In this document: piece after piece, positions 35,421 to 44,280 of the stretch
Layout: each line of letters opens with the position of its first letter
Position numbering within the stretch: position 1 is the first letter of the stretch
Origin: Chitinophagales bacterium
Lineage (GTDB): Bacteria; Bacteroidota; Bacteroidia; Chitinophagales; JADIYW01
Reading direction: 5' to 3'
DNA: 64,000 bases
Assembly (NCBI GenBank): GCA_020636545.1
Contig: JACJXS010000008.1
Span: 186,001 to 250,000 of the forward strand
Notes under the pieces: generated by a model
What the model was told of the DNA's origin: nothing
Seen by the model: only the letters and a program-made list of their open reading frames with translations
Databases searched by the model: none
Made by a program: the position numbers and the translations under genes

Positions 35421-38400
35421 TCATTTATTGACCAAAGAATTAATTTCTTCAATAGTATCATTCAATTGCCTTACCGTTTCCATGTAATTACTTTGAATTT
35501 CTGTAGCCTGATTGATAAGCATTACCCATTCTATATAATTGATGTTTCCATTATCAAACTGTTTGTTGGCCGTTGATGTGATAACATCAGCATCCTTTAA
35601 AACAACATTTTCATAGTACAAGACTTTCTGACTGTATTTTTGATATTGGCTTAACAATAACCTGTACTTAGTATTGAGGTATTGTTTTTCCATCTCCACT
35701 TTATTCAATGTAATCTTGTTAGCGAATGTGTAGGCATTTATCTTATGCTTTAATGAAGAATTAAATAAAGGAATAGAAAAACCAAACTGACCATAAGTGC
35801 CTAAGTTATTAGATTTGAACGCTGTATTATTGCGGAATGTCTGTACATATACACCACCGATCAGGTCTGGTAATCTTTTTGATTTTTCCAATACTATTCT
35901 GGCGTTGTTTATATTGATTTCATGCTCTAAGAGTTTTACCGCCGGCTGTAATGCTATAAAACCCGTATCAATATTGCTGTCAAAATTTAATTTAAAATTT
36001 TGTGCCGAAGGTGTATAACTTGTGTCGGTGTTTAATAAGTAATCAAATTGAATCTGCAAGGACTTGTAATCTGTTTGTAAATCTTTGAGTTGTATCTTGA
36101 TTTGACCTGACTGCATTTCGGCTGTTGTTTTTTCCAAGATATTAGATTCGCCTTTTTCAAAACGAAGCGTTGATTTATTTAGAAATTCATTATATAGAGA
36201 ATCAGTTCTTAATAATAGTTTTTCTTTTTCTTTCAGGTAAAGCATTTGATAAAATGCAGTTGTTACCTGCTTTTTCAACTCTCTTTTTTGTAATGCCTCA
36301 TTCCATTCACCCACTTTAGATTCTTCTGTCAGCAGTTGTTTTTGTTTCCTGTAAACAGAAGGGAATTTAATGCTTTGCGAGATGCCGATTTTTCCATCAA
36401 AATAATTAGTGTTGAACTGACCAAATTCCGTACTGATATCTGTATTGGGAATGTCGTAAGCGGTTTTAGTGAGCATTTTCAGATACTCAGATTTAAGCTG
36501 CTCATTCTTTGTTTTCAGATTGTTGGCAGCAGCAATTTCTATCGCTTTATCTAAGGTGATTTTTTCCTGTGCTTCTGCATGTTGCCATGAGAGTACTGTA
36601 AAACCAATAACGACTAAGGTGGAGATACCGGTTTTGTCCTTACCCTTTATCTTAATTCCTTTTTCAAAGATTACATACAATACCGGTAACACAAACAGGG
36701 TAAGGAATGTTGCGATTAGTAAACCACCAATTACAACAGTAGCTAATGGCCGTTGCACTTCTGCGCCATTGCCATTGCTTATCGCCATAGGTAAAAATCC
36801 TAATGAAGCAACAAAAGCTGTCATCAATACCGGTCTCAATCTTATTTTAGTTCCTTTTAAAACAATTTGAATTAAGTCTGTTTCCCCAGAACCTTTTAAC
36901 CGGTTAAATTCAGAAATCAGTACAATTCCATTTAATACAGATACACCGAATAAAGCAATAAAACCGATGCCTGCGCTGATGCTAAACGGCATTCCGCGCA
37001 ATGCTAAAAACAAAATCCCCCCAATGGCTGACATTGGAATGGCTGAATAAATCAATAAACCTTGTTTAATCGAACCAAACGCAAAGAAGAGCAATAAGAA
37101 GATCAATAATAAAGAAAGCGGGACGGCTAAAGACAGACGTTTTTTTGCTGCCACTAAATTTTCAAAAGCACCGCCATAACTTACATAATACCCAGCAGGC
37201 AACTTCAGCTTTTTTTCAACCTGCAACTGCAAATCTTTTACAATGGTCTGCACATCCCTGTCACGAACATTAAAACCGACAATAATCCTTCGCCTTGCAT
37301 CTTCACGCTGAATCTGATTTACGCTTTCCTGAATAGAAACATCCGCAATGGAACTCAACTGAATTTGTGTACCCATCGGAGTAGGAATTAACAGATTCTG
37401 TACATCTTCTAAGTTTTGCCGTTTTTCCCCGGCAAGGCGCACGACTAAATCGAATCGTTTTTCATCTTCAAAGACCAACCCACTGCTTTGCCCTGCAAAT
37501 GCCGTGTTTACAACTTCGTTGATGTCCCGGATATTTAGCCCATACTGAGCTATCAGATTCCGATTGTATGTAATAATAAGCTGTGGAAGACCATCAATTG
37601 GTTCTACATAAATATTTTGCGCCCCTTCCACTTTAGAAGCAATATCACCTAATATTTTTGAGTATTTAGAAAGTGTGTCTAAATTCTCGCCAAATATTTT
37701 ACAAACCACATCCTGTTTAGCACCCGTCATGAGTTCGTTAAACCGCATCGCTACCGGGTATTGAAAACTATAGGTAACGCCGGGCACATCTTTTAATGCT
37801 TCACTCATTTTTTCTGAAAGTTCGTTCCATGATTTTGCAGAAGTCCATTCCGATTTATCTTTTAAAATAATCATCATGTCACTTGCTTCCATTGGCATAG
37901 GGTCGGTTGGTATTTCACCACTGCCTGATTTGCCGACTATTTTTTCCACTTCAGGGAACTTTGCCAATAAGATATGTGCTGATTTCATAATAGCTTCCGA
38001 AGAGGTAGTAATGTTACTGCCAGTTAAGACCCTTGTTTCTACGGCAAAGTCACCTTCCGGTAATTCGGGGATAAACTCACCACCCATATTTGATAAAACA
38101 AACAGTGAGAGCCCTAAAAGCAACACAGAAGCAGTGATAATCATTTTTTGGAAATTCAATGCTTTGTGCAAATACTTCTGATGGATATTGATAAATAAAT
38201 CCATCATCTTATCAGAGATGTTTTTCTTGTGTCCCGGATCTTTTTTAAGGAATAAGGCACTCATCATAGGTATATAAGTAAGTGAAAGTATAAATGCACC
38301 GAGCAACGCAAAAGCAACCGTCTGTGCCATCGGTTTGAACATTTTACCTTCAATACCTTCGAGTGTAAAGATTGGCAGATATACAATAAGGATAATTATC

Positions 38401-39767
38401 TGCCCAAACACGGCACTGTTCATCATTCTGCTCGCTGAATGATTTACTTCATTATCCATTTCGTCCTGGCTTATCTTTTCACCGGTTGTACGTTTTCTGC
38501 CGTGCGTGAGGCTGTGCATTACGGCTTCTACTATAATTACAGCACCATCTACAATCAATCCAAAATCCAATGCACCTAAACTCATCAAGTTTCCGCTTAC
38601 ACCAAATAAATTCATCATGATTATGGCAAATAACATAGCAAGCGGGATTACGGATGCGACTAAAATACCTGCCCTGAAATTCCCGAGAAATAAAACCAAC
38701 ACGAAGATGACAATCAATGCACCTTCGAGCAAGTTTTTAGAAACTGTTCCGATAGCACTATTTACCATTTTAGTCCTGTCTAAAAATGGTTCTAATTCCA
38801 CCCCTTCAGGCAGTGTTTTTCGTATTTGAATAATCCTTTCCTTTACATCACTTATTACCCTGCTGCTGTTGTCACCTTTCAACATCATTACCACGGCGCC
38901 AGCCACTTCACTTTCATCGTTGTATGTAATGGCACCATAACGTGTCGCATTTCCAATTCTAACTTCTGCCACATCTTTTATTAAAAGCGGGATTCCGTTA
39001 GCCGTATTTTTTACTACAATATTTTCAATATCTGCCATACTTCCTATCAATCCTTCCGCTCTTATGTATAATACCGTTGATTTTTTTTCGATGTATGCAC
39101 CCCCTGTATTCTCATTATTTTTCTCCAAGGCGGTAAAGACATCATTCATGGTAATATGTTGAGCATTCAAATTGTCTGCATTGACCGCAATTTCATATTG
39201 CTTTACCCTTCCACCAAAACTGCTTACGTCAGCAACGCCCTTCACATCAATCAATTGCCGTTTGACGACCCAGTCCTGAATGGTTCTCAGTTCAGTAGGA
39301 TTATATTTTGTTTCGTATCCTTTTTTAGGTTTTAAAACGTATTGATAAATTTCGCCTAAGCCGGTTGTTACCGGTGCCAACTCGGGCGAACCAACCCCTT
39401 TCGGTATCTGCTCCTCCGCAATTTTCAATCTTTCGGTCACCTGCTGTCTTGCCCAATAAATATCTACCTCATCATCAAACACAATTGTAATTAATGATAA
39501 ACCAAAACGAGAAAAACTACGGATTTCCTTCAGACCAGGTATATTACTGTTGGCTTGTTCTATTGGAAATGTAATCAGACGTTCTACATCGGGCGCACCT
39601 AAGGAAGGTGTGACTGTAATTACCTGTACCTGATTGTCTGTAATGTCAGGTACCGCATCAATAGGTAATTTTTTTACTGAATAACTTCCATAAGCTATCA
39701 GCACAAGTGTAAGCATAATGATTACAAACTTGTTCTTTATACTAAATTGTATGATTTTGTTTAACAT
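35421..39767 (-). CDS. CzcA/CusA-type RND pump fused to a TolC-like channel
   Basis: 1,448 residues. Residues 1-1040 form a full heavy-metal RND pump (AVPDITDNQVQVITVTPSLG, GEFIPELPEGDFAVET, GLIVDGAVIIVEA, and a final VTLF-type TM bundle). After a short linker (about 1048-1065, WQHAEAQEKITLDKAI) the rest (about 390 residues) is a TolC/CzcC-like outer-membrane factor with its own cleaved-signal-like junction. Such fusions are known in Bacteroidota and tie inner pump and outer channel in one chain. It is the first large gene of the leftward metal block, followed by MFS, HupE and CzcB. Confidence 0.9.
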   Translation of the reverse strand: MLNKIIQFSIKNKFVIIMLTLVLIAYGSYSVKKLPIDAVPDITDNQVQVITVTPSLGAPDVERLITFPIEQANSNIPGLKEIRSFSRFGLSLITIVFDDEVDIYWARQQVTERLKIAEEQIPKGVGSPELAPVTTGLGEIYQYVLKPKKGYETKYNPTELRTIQDWVVKRQLIDVKGVADVSSFGGRVKQYEIAVNADNLNAQHITMNDVFTALEKNNENTGGAYIEKKSTVLYIRAEGLIGSMADIENIVVKNTANGIPLLIKDVAEVRIGNATRYGAITYNDESEVAGAVVMMLKGDNSSRVISDVKERIIQIRKTLPEGVELEPFLDRTKMVNSAIGTVSKNLLEGALIVIFVLVLFLGNFRAGILVASVIPLAMLFAIIMMNLFGVSGNLMSLGALDFGLIVDGAVIIVEAVMHSLTHGRKRTTGEKISQDEMDNEVNHSASRMMNSAVFGQIIILIVYLPIFTLEGIEGKMFKPMAQTVAFALLGAFILSLTYIPMMSALFLKKDPGHKKNISDKMMDLFINIHQKYLHKALNFQKMIITASVLLLGLSLFVLSNMGGEFIPELPEGDFAVETRVLTGSNITTSSEAIMKSAHILLAKFPEVEKIVGKSGSGEIPTDPMPMEASDMMIILKDKSEWTSAKSWNELSEKMSEALKDVPGVTYSFQYPVAMRFNELMTGAKQDVVCKIFGENLDTLSKYSKILGDIASKVEGAQNIYVEPIDGLPQLIITYNRNLIAQYGLNIRDINEVVNTAFAGQSSGLVFEDEKRFDLVVRLAGEKRQNLEDVQNLLIPTPMGTQIQLSSIADVSIQESVNQIQREDARRRIIVGFNVRDRDVQTIVKDLQLQVEKKLKLPAGYYVSYGGAFENLVAAKKRLSLAVPLSLLLIFLLLFFAFGSIKQGLLIYSAIPMSAIGGILFLALRGMPFSISAGIGFIALFGVSVLNGIVLISEFNRLKGSGETDLIQIVLKGTKIRLRPVLMTAFVASLGFLPMAISNGNGAEVQRPLATVVIGGLLIATFLTLFVLPVLYVIFEKGIKIKGKDKTGISTLVVIGFTVLSWQHAEAQEKITLDKAIEIAAANNLKTKNEQLKSEYLKMLTKTAYDIPNTDISTEFGQFNTNYFDGKIGISQSIKFPSVYRKQKQLLTEESKVGEWNEALQKRELKKQVTTAFYQMLYLKEKEKLLLRTDSLYNEFLNKSTLRFEKGESNILEKTTAEMQSGQIKIQLKDLQTDYKSLQIQFDYLLNTDTSYTPSAQNFKLNFDSNIDTGFIALQPAVKLLEHEININNARIVLEKSKRLPDLIGGVYVQTFRNNTAFKSNNLGTYGQFGFSIPLFNSSLKHKINAYTFANKITLNKVEMEKQYLNTKYRLLLSQYQKYSQKVLYYENVVLKDADVITSTANKQFDNGNINYIEWVMLINQATEIQSNYMETVRQLNDTIEEINSLVNK

Positions 39768-39856
39768 GTCTAAGATTTATTAATCGTGAATAATGCAGTA
39801 TTGAATAAATCAATAAGCATAAAAAGCATTACAACGTAATGCATCAAAAGAAACGA

Positions 39857-40168
39857 TTAAGAAATTTTAGGTGGTTGCCAAATACTGGCACTAAATTGAG
39901 AGATAAATGTTTGATTGTATATTGCTATACTTTTATTAAAGGTTTCAGGCTTTAAAATAGTTTGTGCAACTGGATAATTAATTTTACTAGTAACATGCTG
40001 ACCGCAACAAGCACAAATACAAAACGGTGTACAATTTTCGTTTTCGTGTTTATGATTATTATGAGATTTCTCTGTTTTGCTGCGCTCACCACATTCAATA
40101 CTATCTGCACATGGAGCAAAAGAAAGCACCAAAATATATATGCTGAATATGATTGTAAAAAATTTCAC
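39857..40168 (-). CDS. DUF6660-like small exported cysteine/histidine-rich protein
   Basis: 103 residues. A signal peptide-like start ends near SFAPCADS, then a His-rich stretch (EKSHNNHKHENENC) and CTPFCICACCGQ, and a C-terminal FISQFSASIWQPPKIS. I recall this family as DUF6660. The His/Cys cluster suggests periplasmic metal binding. It stands upstream of the CzcA-TolC fusion, which it precedes by 89 bp. Confidence 0.75.
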   Translation of the reverse strand: MKFFTIIFSIYILVLSFAPCADSIECGERSKTEKSHNNHKHENENCTPFCICACCGQHVTSKINYPVAQTILKPETFNKSIAIYNQTFISQFSASIWQPPKIS

Positions 40169-40316
40169 AGCATAAAGATAATAAAATAATTGAACAATTT
40201 TATACCCGAATTAAAGTAAATCTTACTCCCACCTGCCAAAAGTATAGCTTTTAATATTAATTTTTAAACTAAATAGCCCCATTAAATCAGCTAAAAATGC
40301 TTGTTCTTTCTTAAAT

Positions 40317-42395
40317 TTATAAAAACCACAGGTTTTCTTTTCCGAAATCGGGCAGTTTGTCGTGCTGAAAATAGGGGTAGATTTGGGCTACCATTTCGGG
40401 GTATTTGATAGTGACCGGCAGGCTTTGCTGGTCGGTGCTTTTCCAATACATACGGCTGAACTGATATACCTGGTCTATTAGTTGTTCTACCAAGTCCATA
40501 TCATCTAACATGTCTCTTTCAGAACATGCCAAAGAGATTTTTACCGGAAAGTGGTATTCTTTTTTCTTTGGAACTGAATTTTCATCGTAGCGGGTATTGT
40601 TGAACAGGAGGTATTCCTTTCTTCCAACCTTTATAATCGTACCGCTGTATGGCATCAGGTTTTTTGTGTCTGTGGTGTCAAATCCCAGCAGTTCTTTGCT
40701 TTCCGTTTTATTGATAGTCAAAATAATGACCGGTATGTTTAACCCTAATTTATGCAGGGTTTCCATTATTGGTCTTAATTCCTTTTTGCCTATGTCTTTA
40801 TAAAAATGGATGATTAACCTGTCTGCTTTATGATTGGTCACTAAAAATTTCAGTACCGCTTCACGTATTGAGCCTGCCAGGCTCGTGGTGTCGTTTGCGT
40901 TGAAACAATCAAAACCTTTAAAAATACCTTCGTTATTGAAACAAAATGCAGAACCTACAAATCTTGTTTTTTGAGATACTGAGAAGAATGCGCCTACGCC
41001 TACGATCAGCTCGTTTGTAGTGGGTCTGTTTAAACGCCAGGGGATACCACCCAACTTTGCCAACATTGCAATTTGCAAGTGTGGCAAAAATGTGTTGAAA
41101 TCATTGTTTTTGTATCCGTTTCTATGGATGTGTTCTGTTTTAATAACCTGTGATAAGATTCCTTCATTCAATAATATCTCTTTCAAGCGATAATAAATGG
41201 CATTACGACCTGCATCCTTATCGGCTTTCGGTACGGGATTTATGTATATAGCGAGATATTTGGTATCGGGCAATTTGTCTTTATTCTTTATCGCTTTATG
41301 AACGGTACTAATTGCTTCATTCAGGTTTTCGTATTCTATATTTCCGGTTACATCCAGTTCAAAGGGTAGCCTGATGTAATCATTCATGCTTGGAAACGGA
41401 AATCTTTCGTGGTAAAATCCATTCTTCAAATAATTGTAGATGGCTTTAACGGCTGTTTCCTTGTCGGATTTCTGATAAATGAAAAAGAACTTTACATTAT
41501 TCGGCGGCGGCACGGATTTGAACGGACCTTTGGATTTAAAGTCTTTCTTAGGGTCTCTGCCTACTTTCCCGTTTGAATACTGCAACTCGTTTGATTCGGG
41601 ATCTATTATACGGACAGTATCAGCGGGCGGGGTGAAGTATCCTTCTTTTGCCAATGGTAATATTTTACGAAACTCCTCTGTGTTTAAGTAGTTGTTGTAA
41701 AAGTCCTCCAATATCTTAAAATATTTGGGGTAGCGATTTTCAAATGTGGGTAAATCGAATTTAATACCGAGATGCGGTTTTAAGGTGTTGCTGAGTACCG
41801 GATAGTTCTTATCATGGTTCAGTTTCTGTTTATCGGTTAAGTATTTCCATCTGTTCAGCACTCCATTGCAGTTTATCCAATTATAATATTGTGTCTGGAA
41901 ATCGGCAATTTCTGCAAGGCTCTTGTTGTACACCTTGGTAGTGCCATCGTAGGATACGACCAATTCGGGACCATCCGTTAAACGGCTGTGCTGTACTTTC
42001 AGTGTAAACTGATTATAGACTTTGTACAGGTTGTCGTTCAGTTGTTTGTTGTGGAAATAGACTTCAATTTCTTTGGTGAAATTGCTGTGCATTATGTCTG
42101 CCTTGCCTGAAAAGTACTTGCGAATAAGATACCTGTAATAATGCAGGGAAAAGTAAATATTATCATACAGGTTTACCCTAATGATTATGGCGTTTTCTTT
42201 TGGTGGTTGAAAATCGGTATAGAGCCATTGTCCTTCGTGTAATTCGCTTTCGTCGATAATATCCTCCAACAACTCATTTAAGTCGTCTTTGTGAATACGG
42301 TAATAGTTATCAGGATTGGTTGTATAGAATGCAATTTCTATTTCTTCTGCGGGCACGTCAAAAGGAATGACGTTTAGTTTTATGGTTTGTTTCAT
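40317..42395 (-). CDS. Prokaryotic Argonaute (long-type Piwi protein), probably catalytically inactive
   Basis: 692 residues. The MID and Piwi regions (about residues 380-692) are recognisable: NDFNTFLPHLQIAMLAKLGG (MID-to-Piwi hinge), LIVGVGAFFSVSQ (463-475), GSAFCFNN, RLIIHFYKDIGKKEL (526-540), IILTINKTES, LLFNNTRY and VYQFSRMYWKS, SLPVTIKYPEMVAQIYPYF. Family knowledge: active Piwi domains have a DEDX tetrad, with the first Asp in the strand GVDxS. Here that strand reads GVGAF, so the first catalytic Asp is missing; D534 lies near the third site. The N-terminal half (1-380) is poorly conserved. No associated nuclease or CRISPR array is visible. It lies 128 bp downstream of an AbiE pair. Confidence 0.87.
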   Translation of the reverse strand: MKQTIKLNVIPFDVPAEEIEIAFYTTNPDNYYRIHKDDLNELLEDIIDESELHEGQWLYTDFQPPKENAIIIRVNLYDNIYFSLHYYRYLIRKYFSGKADIMHSNFTKEIEVYFHNKQLNDNLYKVYNQFTLKVQHSRLTDGPELVVSYDGTTKVYNKSLAEIADFQTQYYNWINCNGVLNRWKYLTDKQKLNHDKNYPVLSNTLKPHLGIKFDLPTFENRYPKYFKILEDFYNNYLNTEEFRKILPLAKEGYFTPPADTVRIIDPESNELQYSNGKVGRDPKKDFKSKGPFKSVPPPNNVKFFFIYQKSDKETAVKAIYNYLKNGFYHERFPFPSMNDYIRLPFELDVTGNIEYENLNEAISTVHKAIKNKDKLPDTKYLAIYINPVPKADKDAGRNAIYYRLKEILLNEGILSQVIKTEHIHRNGYKNNDFNTFLPHLQIAMLAKLGGIPWRLNRPTTNELIVGVGAFFSVSQKTRFVGSAFCFNNEGIFKGFDCFNANDTTSLAGSIREAVLKFLVTNHKADRLIIHFYKDIGKKELRPIMETLHKLGLNIPVIILTINKTESKELLGFDTTDTKNLMPYSGTIIKVGRKEYLLFNNTRYDENSVPKKKEYHFPVKISLACSERDMLDDMDLVEQLIDQVYQFSRMYWKSTDQQSLPVTIKYPEMVAQIYPYFQHDKLPDFGKENLWFL

Positions 42396-42473
42396 CTCTA
42401 TAAGTTTTTATGGTATTTGTACTAAAGACAAATATAAGAAAATATAAGACAGAAAGGGATGTTGTGGACAAAA

Positions 42474-42511
42474 TGGCAAAGGTTGCAAAGTTGCAAAGGT
42501 TGCAAAGTTGA
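42474..42511 (+). repeat. Short tandem repeat upstream of the Argonaute gene
   Basis: A 17-bp unit, AAAGGTTGCAAAGTTGC, is repeated about twice in the gap between the AbiEii and Argonaute genes. It may be a slippage-prone or operator-like repeat. Confidence 0.6.
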
Positions 42512-42522
42512 AATCTTACAAT

Positions 42523-43314
42523 TTATATTTTTTCGAGCATTTCGGACTTTACCATTTGATAAGCTGCTTGTTGGTCGTAATTTTCCGTAGGTCTGATTAA
42601 TCCTGCTATATCTCCTAAAAATTCAGGGTCCTGCATCTTTGCTTCCATATTTTGCAAATACAATTTTTGTATAGGTGGGTTGTCAACGGCAAACTTTATA
42701 TACTCATGATAGCATTTTAGCAGCGCTTCTTTATCTAAGTCGGGTTGGTTTACCAGAGCCTTATACATATCGTATAAATCTCTGCCTTTTCTGCGTTGAT
42801 ACAATGCCCTTAGTTTAGTGCCCAGCAATTCCTCTATCCGATATGTGGTAATATTACAAGCACCTGTAAACCATGATGATTTTACTTCAAATGGAAATTG
42901 CTGATAACCCAACACCGTGAAATGTTCGCGGCAATTGGTTTCTACTTTCAGGCGAAGGTTTTGTACGGGTGGGAACTCCGATTCAAAACGGTAATGCAGC
43001 GTAAAGTTGTTTTCTTTCTGCTTACGTATTGGTTCTCCCAAAAAGGCTAAGCGTTCTCTCAGCCTATCTACTACAGGGCCGAATGGCTCTGCTGTTATCT
43101 GCACTAAATCAATATCTTCAGAATAACGAGGTTGTGGATGTAAATACAATTTGTGCAATGCCGTACCACCTCTAAAAGCCAGACTTTTAGACAGAAAGTC
43201 ATCTGAGAAAATCTCCACCAATGCACGGCAAATGACCAGGTCTTGCTCTACCTGTTCGTTGGTTTGCCATGGCACGTGGTTAGCCCATTCTGTTATGTAT
43301 GCCTGTGGTATCAT
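42523..43314 (-). CDS. AbiEii-like nucleotidyltransferase toxin
   Basis: 263 residues. The DNA polymerase-beta-type nucleotidyltransferase core is intact: LAFRGGTALHKLY (residues 46-58), then RYSEDIDLVQI with the catalytic Asp pair, and LGTKLRALYQRRKGRDLYDMYK. AbiEii family toxins modify tRNA or other targets and are activated by phage; family knowledge. The partner antitoxin lies 29 bp upstream and in the same direction. Confidence 0.9.
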   Translation of the reverse strand: MIPQAYITEWANHVPWQTNEQVEQDLVICRALVEIFSDDFLSKSLAFRGGTALHKLYLHPQPRYSEDIDLVQITAEPFGPVVDRLRERLAFLGEPIRKQKENNFTLHYRFESEFPPVQNLRLKVETNCREHFTVLGYQQFPFEVKSSWFTGACNITTYRIEELLGTKLRALYQRRKGRDLYDMYKALVNQPDLDKEALLKCYHEYIKFAVDNPPIQKLYLQNMEAKMQDPEFLGDIAGLIRPTENYDQQAAYQMVKSEMLEKI

Positions 43315-43343
43315 TCGTTTATTTATTTCGTTTAATGACTCGA

Positions 43344-44162
43344 CTAAAAGTCAGTTTCTATTTCTGTATTTACAATCACTTTCCATCGGTTTTCGGATGA
43401 GAAGCCTTTTTTGCCGGCTGATGCCTTTAGCGGAATACGAAACAGTTTTGCTTCGTTTATTTTTAATGAATGAAAAAGAGCATCTGCCAGGATATGATTC
43501 TTAAATTCATATTCTAATAAATAACCCAATCGCTGTAAAGCTGTAACGGGCGTATTTTGTAACAGGTATCGGTTAAACACATCGGGCTTTATGGCTTCTG
43601 CCAATTCATTTAAAACGGTAGCCACCCTGTTGATGCCACCTATCCTTTTTTCGTATTGGATCAGGTCTGTAGCTGTCAGTATGGGATTGGATATTTTTAG
43701 ATATCCTGCTTCCGTTTTTTTTGTTTCCAATAAATTGACCGGTAATTCTTTTTTACTGATGTAGTTTACTTTCAGTCCTTTTTTGTATGTTGGTCTTAAA
43801 ACAGGAAAGGTCGTGATTACAAAAAACTCCTGCGGCTGCTGATGCGATGCTCCGTGATATGCGGCCGCATTTAATAATGCCAAATAATATGGACGATTGA
43901 GTTCTTTCATAAAGGCATCTAAATACAAAGACGGCGGTAAAATGCCTTTCGATTTGTATTGTGGCGGAATGATTAAATAATATCCTTTGTGAATAGAAAT
44001 AACCAACCCCTTTTTTGAAAGGCGACCCAAAGAACTTTTAATGGCTATAGCTGAAAAGCCAGATAATTGTTCCTGAATTAATGCTAATGAAAATGCATAT
44101 TTACCCTGTGATTGAAGATTTTCAACCCAATTATGAATCTTTATTTCTACTTGCTCACCCAT
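43344..44162 (-). CDS. AbiEi-like antitoxin / transcriptional regulator
   Basis: 272 residues. An N-terminal winged HTH (ALIQEQLSGFSAIAIKSSLGRLSKKGLV) is followed by PPQYKSKGILPPSLYLDAFMKEL, NAAAYHGASHQQPQEFFVITT and the C-terminal AbiEi_1-like domain. It autoregulates and neutralises the AbiEii toxin in a type IV manner; family knowledge. The order is antitoxin then toxin on the minus strand, as in known AbiE systems. Confidence 0.87.
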   Translation of the reverse strand: MGEQVEIKIHNWVENLQSQGKYAFSLALIQEQLSGFSAIAIKSSLGRLSKKGLVISIHKGYYLIIPPQYKSKGILPPSLYLDAFMKELNRPYYLALLNAAAYHGASHQQPQEFFVITTFPVLRPTYKKGLKVNYISKKELPVNLLETKKTEAGYLKISNPILTATDLIQYEKRIGGINRVATVLNELAEAIKPDVFNRYLLQNTPVTALQRLGYLLEYEFKNHILADALFHSLKINEAKLFRIPLKASAGKKGFSSENRWKVIVNTEIETDF

Positions 44163-44280
44163 TAAAAGAGTTATTCTATGCGAAAGGTACTGAAAAACGG
44201 TGCTTTTTGCAAATTATTTACCTTTTAATTTTAAATAAAGTAAGGTTATAGACTGTCTAAATATAGCTAATGCCAGAAAA

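Noticed and set aside
42474..42511. Possible CRISPR array near the Argonaute gene
   Set aside because: Only two short tandem units without spacers; it is a simple repeat, not CRISPR.
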